From Aurantiacibacter suaedae (GTDB taxonomy: Bacteria > Pseudomonadota > Alphaproteobacteria > Sphingomonadales > Sphingomonadaceae), in contig NZ_SKCG01000002.1 of NCBI RefSeq assembly GCF_005434915.1, forward strand, positions 1-64,000: a stretch of DNA of 64,000 nt. The letters run 5' to 3'. Positions 27,432 to 35,624 of the stretch are shown one piece after another (position 1 is the first letter of the stretch; the number at the start of each line of letters is the position of its first letter). The position numbers and the translations under genes are program-made. The notes under the pieces were generated by a model, which saw only the letters and a program-made list of their open reading frames with translations, was not told the origin of the DNA and did no database searches.

Positions 27432-28465
27432 CAAATATCCCCTTCACATCGTATCTGGCCGCGCCCGGCGATGCTGGCGCGCGCAACGCGATAGGCCTCG
27501 AGGCCATCGATCCCGAAGCGCGCGAGTCTGCGTGCATTGGCCTCGCCATCGCGCAGGTAAATTGCGTCGAAATGCGCCTGATCGGCTTCGCTCACCGGTG
27601 AGGCGGCAATGATGCCTGCCGCAGCATCGCGGCCGACCTGTTCGGACTTGCGGATTTCCTCGGCCAGAGCCGCTTCCCACACCGGCTTGCTGCGCTCCAG
27701 CAAGGCGCGCTCGGCAGCGCTCAGCGCCTCCCAGCGCTCTAGCCCCATAGCGCGCGAGGGATAGGCCCCGCGCGGAACTTTCAGCTCATAGTAGTATTTG
27801 GCCACCTCGGTCAGATGCAGCGCGCGGAACGTATCGGGCGGCGCGATCACGCCGTCGATCACGCCCTTGGCCATGGCCGAATAGACCTCGCCCATCGGCA
27901 TGTTGACCGGGTCCGCGCCGAGATCGCCCAGCACGCCGAGCAATTCGGTGGGCGCGCGGATGCGCAGGCCCTTGAGGTCCTCGAGGCTCTCGACCTTGCG
28001 GGTGCGGGTCACGATACCGGGAAGCAGGCCGCCTTGCAGCGCCAGCACTTCCAGGCCCTCCAGTTCATCGGCGAACTGCGGAACACGCTCGGCCATGCAG
28101 CGATAAAGCGCGGTCTGGCTCTCGATCGAATCCGCGCCGGAATAAAAGCCGGTCTGGGTCCGCAACAGGTGCGTTCCGCCGCGGACATAAATCGGCGTGA
28201 TAAGCCCGATGTCCGCGACCCCGTGGCGCAGTTCCTCCATCGACATATCGGCAGAAAGCAGCGCTCCCGACCAGATCGGCTTGATCAAAAGTTTGCCGCC
28301 GCTTTCGCGCTCGACATAGTCCATCCAGCGCTGGTCGGCCTGGCTGAACGGATGCGACGGCGGATAGGGCGTGGCATAGGTCAGTTCGGTCACGTCCTCG
28401 GGCAGCGCCCGTGCGCAGCCGGCCACCATCGCAAGCAGCGCAAGAAGGGCGGCAAACCGCCTCAT
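27431..28465 (-). CDS. TRAP transporter solute-binding protein (DctP type)
   Basis: A 344-residue periplasmic binding protein of the TAXI/DctP class (DctP side). The leader ends in MVAGC, so C17 is probably acylated, which is less common for DctP proteins, most of which are free. The core shows TYATPYPPSHPFSQADQRW, GVADIGLITPIYV and LEDLKGLRIRAPTELLGVLGDLGADPVNMPMGEVYSAM, with the arginine of LRIRAPT being the usual carboxylate-binding residue. It captures an organic acid for the DctQM permease encoded four genes upstream. ATGA overlap with the dehydratase-like gene, one-base overlap with the CoA-transferase gene. Confidence 0.92.
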   Translation of the reverse strand: MRRFAALLALLAMVAGCARALPEDVTELTYATPYPPSHPFSQADQRWMDYVERESGGKLLIKPIWSGALLSADMSMEELRHGVADIGLITPIYVRGGTHLLRTQTGFYSGADSIESQTALYRCMAERVPQFADELEGLEVLALQGGLLPGIVTRTRKVESLEDLKGLRIRAPTELLGVLGDLGADPVNMPMGEVYSAMAKGVIDGVIAPPDTFRALHLTEVAKYYYELKVPRGAYPSRAMGLERWEALSAAERALLERSKPVWEAALAEEIRKSEQVGRDAAAGIIAASPVSEADQAHFDAIYLRDGEANARRLARFGIDGLEAYRVARASIAGRGQIRCEGDI

Positions 28466-29748
28466 GCCGGTGCTCGCTCGCCAAGAAACTGCGCGACCAT
28501 GCCCACCATCCGGTCGTGATCCCAGCTCTTGGCATCGACCATATCGGCATCGATCATCAGCACCGGCACCCCGGCTTCTTCCAGCGCGCTGGCAGTGAGC
28601 TTGTTGCCCGATTGCGAAAGGCGGTTATCGGGCGGAAGCAGCATGATCGCCGCATCGATCCCGCAACGCTTAGCCTCCGACACCATCCAGCTGCTCATCC
28701 AGGGCGGCAGATGCAGAGTCTCGTTCATGCTGGCAACGCGGCTGGCCAGCGCCTCCATCGGCTTGTCCTTGAGATCGCGGATGTAAGCCGGCCCGGCAAA
28801 GGGCATGTACATCGACCAGACGAACACCGCGCCCGGATCTTCCTCCAGCGCCTGATAGAAGCCCGGATCGTGCCACACGCCCGCGCCGATCCACATCAGG
28901 CGCAGCTTCTCGTTACTCGATGCGCCAAGCCCCGCGTCGATCCGCTCCAGCACCTCGTCACGGAACTTCTTCGCATGGGCAACCGCCCAGTCCGATCCGC
29001 GGTGCCATTGCGGGATCATGGTGTTGGGCATCTGCTCGGCAATCGACACCGGACAAGGGCGCGCCTCGCCGATCGCCTGCGCGGCTTCCCAGATATAGCC
29101 TTCCTGCACGTTGATCTGCTCCATCAGGTGATGGAACTTCGCCTCGTCGAACTTGCGGCCGGTGCGGTTTTCGAGGACGGCAATCAGATCGGCCATCTCG
29201 CGCACCATCAAAGCGATGCGATCGGGTTGGTAGACGCGCTCCCAATCGCTTTTCGCATGGGCGAACCATTGCGGATCCTTGTCGGTCCATGCCGGCGCTT
29301 CCATCGGGAAGAACTCGCTGCCCATCGCCTCGGCCCACTGCCCGAACACATGCTGGATGCAGTCACAGGTGAGCCGCGCGACCATGATCGTGGGTGTCGG
29401 CAGGCCGCCCCAAGGCGCGGTCTCGGGATCGTTGGCAAGCGTGCAGGCGAGGCCAAGCGAACAGTATTTGCAGCTGTTCGCGGGATAGCCCTTCTCCACC
29501 ATCGCATCGAAGTAACGGTTCGAAAGCTGCTTGGCCGAGATATAGGCCGACCACCACTGGTTGGTGATGATCGGGATGTCCATCGCGTGAAACAGCTCGT
29601 GCGGCGTATCGGCCTGCACGATGGCATAGGGCTCGCGATCCTCGACCACGCGGCGGCGCAGTTCCTGCCCGAATGCCTTCTGATAGGCGGTCGCCTGAGA
29701 GGTGCAGGCGAGCGTCTTGCGGCTGCGCTGGTTGGCCGACGTACTCAC
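28462..29748 (-). CDS. 2-hydroxyacyl-CoA dehydratase-fold protein, larger subunit
   Basis: A 428-residue protein of the HGD-D family, which includes the Fe-S subunits of 2-hydroxyacyl-CoA dehydratases and benzoyl-CoA reductases. Typical blocks are FHAMDIPIITNQWWSAYISA, SCKYCSLGLACT (C93, C96, C102), RLTCDC (C128, C130) and the C-terminal PVLMIDADMVDAKSWD. In enzymes of known function three cysteines hold a [4Fe-4S] cluster. Positions equivalent to the first two are kept (C96 and C128 by eye), but the third, expected just after the DAAI strand, reads PPDNRLSQSG. The start is a GTG in a four-base overlap with the fused CoA-transferase gene. The smaller partner is encoded two genes upstream. Confidence 0.85.
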   Translation of the reverse strand: MSTSANQRSRKTLACTSQATAYQKAFGQELRRRVVEDREPYAIVQADTPHELFHAMDIPIITNQWWSAYISAKQLSNRYFDAMVEKGYPANSCKYCSLGLACTLANDPETAPWGGLPTPTIMVARLTCDCIQHVFGQWAEAMGSEFFPMEAPAWTDKDPQWFAHAKSDWERVYQPDRIALMVREMADLIAVLENRTGRKFDEAKFHHLMEQINVQEGYIWEAAQAIGEARPCPVSIAEQMPNTMIPQWHRGSDWAVAHAKKFRDEVLERIDAGLGASSNEKLRLMWIGAGVWHDPGFYQALEEDPGAVFVWSMYMPFAGPAYIRDLKDKPMEALASRVASMNETLHLPPWMSSWMVSEAKRCGIDAAIMLLPPDNRLSQSGNKLTASALEEAGVPVLMIDADMVDAKSWDHDRMVGMVAQFLGERAPA

Positions 29749-31832
29749 TGGAAAACTCCCTTTTCTTCGAGTTCGGCGATCCTATCCTCGCGCAAGCCCG
29801 AAATGGTGCGCGCAACCTCGTGCGCATGTTCGCCCATGCTCGGCGCGCGGAATGGCTGCATCGCGTCACGCGAAAAGGCGAGCGGCGTGGCGATGTGCCC
29901 GAATTCGCCCAAGACAGCATGATCGAGCGTGACCAGCGCCGCGCGGCCGGCAATCTGCGGATCGTGCTCCATCAGGTCTTCGCAATCCTGCAAGGCGCCT
30001 GCGGCAATCCCCGCCTGTTGCAATTCGGCGGCGATGGCGTGATCGGTTCGCTGCGAGGTCCAGGCGGCTAGGTCCGGCCCGGTAATATCGAGCAGGCGCG
30101 CCCTGTCTTCTTCGGTAAAAACGCTGATCGCCACCCAGCGATCGTCGCCAGCTGCCGGCAAGACATCCTGAAACAGCACCGAGGGATCGGCATTGCCCAG
30201 CCGCTGCGGCCGTTCGCCAGCCTTGGCGCGGGCAAGAAAATCGCGCATCTGCTGAACGCAGATTTCATACATGCTGGCATCGATATGGCAGCCCCGCCCC
30301 GTTTCGCGGCGGGCTTGCAGCGCGGCTGCGACATGGCCCGCCATCACGAACGGCACAATCACATCGCCATAGGGCACCGCGCCGGGGATGACGGGATGCC
30401 CATCGGGATAGCCGGTGAGGAAGGTCCGCCCCGAAAGCGCACCCCCAGTGCCATCGACGCCCCATTCCTGCGCCAGCGGGCCGGTCTGCCCGAACACACT
30501 GCCCGACACCATCACCACGCCCGGATTGTGCGCGGCAAGGCTATCGTACCCGAGGCCGAGCCGCGCCATGGTGCCGGGCGAGAAGTTCTCGACCACTACA
30601 TCGGCCCAGTCGATCAGCGGATCGAGCACCTCGCGCGCGCCTTCTGCCTTGAGGTTCAGCGTCAGCGATTTCTTCGAGGAGTTGAGATGCGCAAACCACG
30701 GTTTGTCATCGAGACTGGCTGAGCTGGAGGCAGACACCTGCACGTCGAGGCGCGACAGGTCCGGGCGGCCCCGGCTCTCGATCTTCACCACCTCGGCACC
30801 CATGTCGCCCAGCGTTTTGGTGGTGATCGACCCGACCAGCGCCCAGGCAAAATCGAGCACCTTCACGCCCGACAAGGGGCCGGGCCGCTCGCTGGTGTGA
30901 ATGGCTGGTGGCTCCATCCGCGTCGCGCCTTCGCGAATGGCGGCGAAGCGTTCGGGCAGGCCGCTTTCGGTGCCGAGAAAACCGCGCGCCTTGAGGTGTG
31001 CATCGGCCAGAACATCGGCCGGTTCGTTCACAACGCAGGCGTTGATGCCGCGCTCGCGGCCTTCGGTGGCGATCTCGTTTTTGGTCTTGCCCGCGAAGAA
31101 CTCCGCCATGGCCGCTTCCCACAATGCGCGGGTTTCAGGCGGCAGGGTTGAGCGGTTGTAGGCCAGCCAATCGACATCGCGCATCGGGTTGTCGATGCCC
31201 GCCTCATCCATCCAGTCGGACAGCGCCTTGTTGGCAGGCGCGCCAAGCCGCCCGGTCATCAGCGCGTGGAAGCACCAGCCGTCGGCCAGCCGCCAGATCA
31301 CCTGCACCTTGGCGCGGCCATAGGCGATGCAGCCGCCCGCGCGGTCGAGCTTCTTGCGGTCGAACTGCCACACCAGCACGCCGTTGACATTGCGGCTCAT
31401 GGCGACCTGCTGGATCGACACGTCGACATGCTGGCCCATGCCATGCGTTCCGCGCGCATAGTGCGCGGCCATCGCTCCGGCAGCCGCGACCATATCGGCA
31501 TGGAAGGTGCAGGCATCGCCCGCCTCCTTTACCGGCTTCTCGCCCGGCTCGCCGGTGAGGCGCAGCGCGCCGCCCATCGCCGAGGCGACCAGTTCGCCGC
31601 CCTTCCAGTGCGAGCGCGGCCCGCCAGAGCCGAACGGCGTGACGGAAACATGCACGGCGCTCTCGGGGATCGGCAGGTCGGCGGTGTTTTCCAGCCCGAG
31701 ATCGTCGATCACAAAGCTCGCGCTTTCCACCGCGCCGTCAAGCGTGGCTCCCAGCGAGGCGAGATAGCGCGCCAGCGGGCGCTCGGCCATGCCGCCGAGT
31801 ACGGCGACGCTGTGTCCGGAAAGCGGTTTCAT
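29745..31832 (-). CDS. Tandem-fused family III CoA-transferase
   Basis: A 695-residue protein with two CaiB/BaiF-like halves. The C-terminal half (from about residue 318) is a normal enzyme: LSGVKVLDFAWALVGSITTKTLGDMGAEVVKIE in pieces, NFSPGTMARLGLGYDSL and the catalytic D518 in GCHIDASMYE. The N-terminal half is shortened at its start: the usual nucleotide-binding opening and the K-S-I-x-L-D region are missing or very diverged, but GGELVASAMGGALRLTGEPGEKPV and a likely D137 in GQHVDVSIQQ remain. So the first half may be a regulatory or structural remnant, or one half of an internal dimer. Four-base overlaps on both sides place it between the two dehydratase-fold subunits. Confidence 0.9.
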   Translation of the reverse strand: MKPLSGHSVAVLGGMAERPLARYLASLGATLDGAVESASFVIDDLGLENTADLPIPESAVHVSVTPFGSGGPRSHWKGGELVASAMGGALRLTGEPGEKPVKEAGDACTFHADMVAAAGAMAAHYARGTHGMGQHVDVSIQQVAMSRNVNGVLVWQFDRKKLDRAGGCIAYGRAKVQVIWRLADGWCFHALMTGRLGAPANKALSDWMDEAGIDNPMRDVDWLAYNRSTLPPETRALWEAAMAEFFAGKTKNEIATEGRERGINACVVNEPADVLADAHLKARGFLGTESGLPERFAAIREGATRMEPPAIHTSERPGPLSGVKVLDFAWALVGSITTKTLGDMGAEVVKIESRGRPDLSRLDVQVSASSSASLDDKPWFAHLNSSKKSLTLNLKAEGAREVLDPLIDWADVVVENFSPGTMARLGLGYDSLAAHNPGVVMVSGSVFGQTGPLAQEWGVDGTGGALSGRTFLTGYPDGHPVIPGAVPYGDVIVPFVMAGHVAAALQARRETGRGCHIDASMYEICVQQMRDFLARAKAGERPQRLGNADPSVLFQDVLPAAGDDRWVAISVFTEEDRARLLDITGPDLAAWTSQRTDHAIAAELQQAGIAAGALQDCEDLMEHDPQIAGRAALVTLDHAVLGEFGHIATPLAFSRDAMQPFRAPSMGEHAHEVARTISGLREDRIAELEEKGVFQ

Positions 31833-32695
31833 GTCGTAACCTCCGCAAGAAAGCGGGAAATTTCCTCGCCCGCCCCATCCCGGGCGAACCAGTCGCGCCG
31901 GGTCAGCACCAGGTGCGGCACCCCGCTTTCTTCCAGCACCCGGCGTTCGGCAGGCAAGTGCCACACCTGCGCCTCGTCTTCCTCGATGCGCCACAGGATC
32001 GCGGCTTCGGCCCCGCTCCGGGCGAGGCGATCGGCCAGAAAATCCGCACGATCGGCAAAGCTGCGCGGGCCGCTGGCGCTGGCGTGCAAGGCGCGGGCAA
32101 TGGCAGCGCAAGGCTCACCGGTGCCCTGCTCAACCGCGCCTGCTTCCTCGCCCCAATATTGGGCCAAGGTCTGCCCCGCTGCGGCGAAACCTGCCGCCTC
32201 GACCGCATCGTGAAGTCGGCGGTCCGGCATTGGCGATCCGGCAATGAGGCAAAGCGGCTGCTCACCAGAAGGGGCCGCGCCCGACGCTGGCATAATCGCC
32301 TCGTCGATTGCGGAGTCTCCCACGCCCAGCAGATCGGCCAGTTCGCGAACCTTCTGTTCGGTGCGCTCCAGGCTGCTTTGGCGCGGGATCATTGCCACGT
32401 CGAACAAGATCGCCTCAGGCCCGCCCACCAGCCCGCGCCGCTGCAATTCGCACACATAGTAATAGAAGCGCTGCGCCGTATCATCGGCGCGGCTGAAAAC
32501 GACGCGGTCAAGGTGATCATAATCTCCATCCGCCCAGGCTTGCAGGGCGAGCGGTGCCCACGGCGCGAACTTGCTTTCCATCCAGTCGCTGGCGGTGGTG
32601 ACGGGCTTGTCGAGATCGATCGGCAGCGGGCCGGCATAGGCACCGGTGGCGCGCAGCACCGCGAGCGGGAGGTTGGGACCTGCCGAAGCAATCAT
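31829..32695 (-). CDS. 2-hydroxyacyl-CoA dehydratase-fold protein, smaller subunit
   Basis: A 288-residue protein that aligns by eye with the smaller (HgdC/BcrB-like) subunits of the HGD-D family: WADGDYDHLDRVVFSRADDTAQRFYYYVCELQRRG (in parts) corresponds to the strand that normally carries a CD ligand pair, and ESGVPHLVLTRRDW to the final giPvl-l-D strand. It is short for the family, whose members are usually about 370-480 residues. Only three cysteines are present (in YYVCEL, PLCLIAG and EPCAAI), and the expected ligand positions read ADD and RIEEDE. It therefore may not bind an Fe-S cluster. ATGA overlaps with DctM upstream and the fused CoA-transferase downstream. Family membership is my reading and should be tested. 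Confidence 0.65.
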   Translation of the reverse strand: MIASAGPNLPLAVLRATGAYAGPLPIDLDKPVTTASDWMESKFAPWAPLALQAWADGDYDHLDRVVFSRADDTAQRFYYYVCELQRRGLVGGPEAILFDVAMIPRQSSLERTEQKVRELADLLGVGDSAIDEAIMPASGAAPSGEQPLCLIAGSPMPDRRLHDAVEAAGFAAAGQTLAQYWGEEAGAVEQGTGEPCAAIARALHASASGPRSFADRADFLADRLARSGAEAAILWRIEEDEAQVWHLPAERRVLEESGVPHLVLTRRDWFARDGAGEEISRFLAEVTT

Positions 32696-33999
32696 GCCAG
32701 CACCCCCGGAAGCCAGAGGACCATTGCCGGAAACAGGATAATCAGAAGCAAATGCACAAAATCGCTCGCCAGAAAGGGCAGCACGCCGCGAAAGATGTTC
32801 GTGATCGAGACATCCTTCGCCACGCCCTGGATGATGTAGAGATTGAGCCCGAGCGGCGGATGGACAAAGCCGATCTCCATCGCGCGGGTGATGAAAATGC
32901 CGAACCAGATCGCGCTAAGGCCCTGCGCCTCCACAATCGGCAGCAGGATCGGTGTGGTCAGCAGCATCAGCGCCAGCCCATCGAGCACCGAGCCGAGCAG
33001 CAACAGCACCAAAGCGAGCACGATCAGAGTACCGACAGGGCCAAGGCCCATGTACTCGACCAGCGCTCCGGCCCCGTCGGCAAGGCCGGTGACCCCGACA
33101 AAGACCGAGAATACCAGCGCACCGACGATGATCAGGTAGATCAGGCCGCTTGTGCGCAAGGTTTCGTGGAAAGCTTCGAACAGCGTGGCGCGGGTCAGCC
33201 GGCGGCGCAGAGCAGCGATGAGAAGCGCGCCCGCAGAACCAATGGCCGCAGCCTCCGGCGGGCTGATAATCCCGGCTGCGATCCCCCCGATCACGAAAGC
33301 GATCAGCAGCACGATTTCCCATATCCGGCTTAGCGAACGCAGCCGTTCTGGCCATGGAGTGCGCTCGGTCGCAGGAGCGATGCCCGGCTTCCAGCGCACC
33401 AGCAGGAAGATCACCGCCGCATAGAACAGCGCCTGCGTGATGCCCGGAATGATCGCGGCGGTGAACAGGCTGCCGATGCTGGTCTCGGCAATAATGCCGA
33501 ACACGATGAGCGCGCCCGAAGGCGGGATCATCTGGCCGAGCGTGCCGCCCGCGGCGATGCTGCCGGTGGCGATGGTATCGTCATAGCCGCGCCGCTTCAT
33601 TTCCGGATAGGCGACCAGACCCACGGTCGCCGTCGTCGCCAGACTCGATCCGTTGATCGCGCCGAACCCCGCGCAGCCCGCCACGCCCGCATAGGCAAGC
33701 CCGCCGCGCCGGTGGCCGACCATCTTGGCCGCCGCATCGAACAGGTCGCGGCTGGCGTCGATCGAGAAGAAGATATGCGCCATGAACAGGAACAGCGGCA
33801 GCGTGCCAAGTTCGTATTTGGTGAGCGTTTCGATCACCACCACGCCGCTCTTGATGAGCGCTGCCTCGGGGCCGAGGATCAGGGCCAGCCCTCCCAGCCC
33901 GACCAGCCCCAGCGCTGCACCGATCCGTCCCCCGAGCAGAAGGATGGACAGCAAGACAAGAATGCCGACCAGACCGGTCGCCGCCGTTGCGTACATCAT
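32692..33999 (-). CDS. TRAP transporter large permease (DctM type)
   Basis: A 435-residue inner-membrane protein with about twelve hydrophobic segments, the sodium-driven channel part of a TRAP uptake system. Recognisable stretches are GTLPLFLFMAHIFFSIDASRDLF, GAINGSSLATTATVGLVAYPEMKRRGYD (in parts), GTLGQMIPPSGALIVFG and the C-terminal GFVHPPLGLNLYIIQGVAKDVS. Its start overlaps the small permease gene and its end overlaps the dehydratase-like gene, both by four bases. Confidence 0.95.
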   Translation of the reverse strand: MMYATAATGLVGILVLLSILLLGGRIGAALGLVGLGGLALILGPEAALIKSGVVVIETLTKYELGTLPLFLFMAHIFFSIDASRDLFDAAAKMVGHRRGGLAYAGVAGCAGFGAINGSSLATTATVGLVAYPEMKRRGYDDTIATGSIAAGGTLGQMIPPSGALIVFGIIAETSIGSLFTAAIIPGITQALFYAAVIFLLVRWKPGIAPATERTPWPERLRSLSRIWEIVLLIAFVIGGIAAGIISPPEAAAIGSAGALLIAALRRRLTRATLFEAFHETLRTSGLIYLIIVGALVFSVFVGVTGLADGAGALVEYMGLGPVGTLIVLALVLLLLGSVLDGLALMLLTTPILLPIVEAQGLSAIWFGIFITRAMEIGFVHPPLGLNLYIIQGVAKDVSITNIFRGVLPFLASDFVHLLLIILFPAMVLWLPGVLA

Positions 34000-34487
34000 T
34001 CGCCGTGCACCGCAGCAGGGTCACCTGCCTCCCGATCAAGCGGCGTGGGCAGAATCACCCGCCACGCGAGAACACCGCAACAGGCCACCAGCACGACCCC
34101 CGCGATGATGCGCAGCGCCATCCAAGGTATGCCAAGCAGTTCGCTTTGTTCATGGGCATGGCGCAAGTCCCAGGCGATCCAGCTCGAACCAGCCAGAAGC
34201 GCCGCTACAAATGCAAGGGTCAAAAGGTCGGAAAGCCGATCGGCCAGCAAACGGCGGCTTGGCGCAAGGCGGCTCACCACCAGCTTGACCCGCGCGTGGC
34301 TGCTCTCGATGGTGGCGACCAGAATGGCGACAATTCCCGAGACAAGCACGATGGCCTGCATCATTTCGATCGAGCCCGGTATGGGAAAGCCGACATGCCG
34401 GCCGATCACGGCCGCCGTATCCACCGCAGTGGCGCCCAGCAGGGCCAGCCCCCCGATCCAGATTATGATCCTCAACGCCGCGCTCAT
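33996..34487 (-). CDS. TRAP transporter small permease (DctQ type)
   Basis: A 163-residue protein with four predicted transmembrane helices, the DctQ-like partner of the large permease. Helices run approximately at residues 5-25, 42-60, 85-105 and 122-142. The segment GRHVGFPIPGSIEMMQAIVLVSG is typical: an amphipathic loop, then the E-x-(M/L)-Q helix. The ATG overlaps the CapA-like gene stop (ATGA). Together with DctM and DctP it completes a three-part TRAP system. Confidence 0.88.
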   Translation of the reverse strand: MSAALRIIIWIGGLALLGATAVDTAAVIGRHVGFPIPGSIEMMQAIVLVSGIVAILVATIESSHARVKLVVSRLAPSRRLLADRLSDLLTLAFVAALLAGSSWIAWDLRHAHEQSELLGIPWMALRIIAGVVLVACCGVLAWRVILPTPLDREAGDPAAVHGE

Positions 34488-35596
34488 GATGCCGCCCTCA
34501 CGGTATAATCCTCTTCGACTGTGATCGCGGGCAGGCCAGCCTGCCTCGTGATCCGTTCGACATAGGCAGCAATCTCGCGCCCGCGCGATGCATCGGCAAG
34601 CACCGGACGCCCCGGGGCTTCCACGTGCACGGGAATCAGGCCTGCGGTGACAGAACCGTCTTGCGCAAGGGTCAGACGGCCGATGAACGCGTTGACGGCT
34701 TCCGGATGAAACGGTGCAAGCCGGTATTCCGGATCCGGTTCGAAGCCGAACAGAGCCTTGCGCCGCTGCGCCCATTGTGCGCGCGCCGGATGGTCCTGAT
34801 CGGGCGACAGCGCCGAGGTGACCACGCAGCCGTTGCCAAGTCCGTGAAAGATCGGCCTGTCGCGATAAAACTCGATGCCCTTCACGATATGCGCATGATG
34901 CCCGATCACGGCGTCCGCGCCATGGTCTATCGCCGCTTGGGCAAGGGGGCGCTCGTAGGGGGCGAGCTGCGCGGGTCTGTGAACGAGGCCCTTGTGCATG
35001 GCGATGATTACCACATCGGCCTGTGTGCGCGCGGCAGCGATATCATCCCGAAGGATTTCGAATGCCGTTGGCAGGATGCTGGCGATGTCCTTCTGGGGCG
35101 TCACCGGCGACCCATCGCCAGTGCCCATCGGAAGATAACCGCAACCGGCCCCGCTCGCGCTCGCCCAGCCATTTTCCGGGCCAACGCAGTTATAGCTCAG
35201 CAAGGCGATGCGCCGCTGTTTGACATAGGCGATGGCGGGCCGGCGGGCGGCAGCGAGGTCAGGCCCCGCCCCGGTGTAGAGCACGCCCGCAGCATCGAGG
35301 CCAGCGATGGTATCGGCAATGCCCTGCGCCCCGCAGTCCGAAATATGGTTCCCGGCAAGCGAGACCATGCCGACCCCGGCCTGAGCCAGTGCGGCCAGGT
35401 TTTCCGGAGGCGCGCCCGGAGCAGGCACGTCGCCCGCCAGTTCGTCGCCGCTGGCGGTATGGGGCACCTCCAGATGGGCGATGGCAAGATCGGCGGAATG
35501 CAAGGCGGGGGCGATACCCGATAACCAGTAACCGGCATCGGGTTCGTCGAGAACCATATCGCCGGTCACGGCCACGTCTATCGACCCCGATACCAT
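34484..35596 (-). CDS. CapA/PgsA-like phosphoesterase-fold protein
   Basis: A 370-residue protein of the PGA_cap family. Metallophosphoesterase-like motifs are in order: VTGDMVLDEP near the start, LAGNHISDCGAQGIADTI, and the C-terminal HHAHIVKGIEFYRDRPIFHGLGN. CapA/PgsA proteins were named for poly-gamma-glutamate capsule synthesis, but most family members are uncharacterised. No signal peptide or membrane anchor is visible (start MVSGSIDVAVTGDM), unlike true CapA, so this one is probably cytoplasmic. It sits between the TonB receptor (28-base gap) and the TRAP genes (four-base overlap). Its role in the pathway is open; it may hydrolyse an amide or phosphoester bond of the imported compound. 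Confidence 0.85.
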   Translation of the reverse strand: MVSGSIDVAVTGDMVLDEPDAGYWLSGIAPALHSADLAIAHLEVPHTASGDELAGDVPAPGAPPENLAALAQAGVGMVSLAGNHISDCGAQGIADTIAGLDAAGVLYTGAGPDLAAARRPAIAYVKQRRIALLSYNCVGPENGWASASGAGCGYLPMGTGDGSPVTPQKDIASILPTAFEILRDDIAAARTQADVVIIAMHKGLVHRPAQLAPYERPLAQAAIDHGADAVIGHHAHIVKGIEFYRDRPIFHGLGNGCVVTSALSPDQDHPARAQWAQRRKALFGFEPDPEYRLAPFHPEAVNAFIGRLTLAQDGSVTAGLIPVHVEAPGRPVLADASRGREIAAYVERITRQAGLPAITVEEDYTVRAAS

Positions 35597-35624
35597 GCCT
35601 GTCTGCTCCGCCTGATCCAGCCGA

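Noticed and set aside
28411-29922. A 503-codon open frame on the plus strand
   Set aside because: Antisense to the larger dehydratase-fold gene, whose translation shows family motifs.
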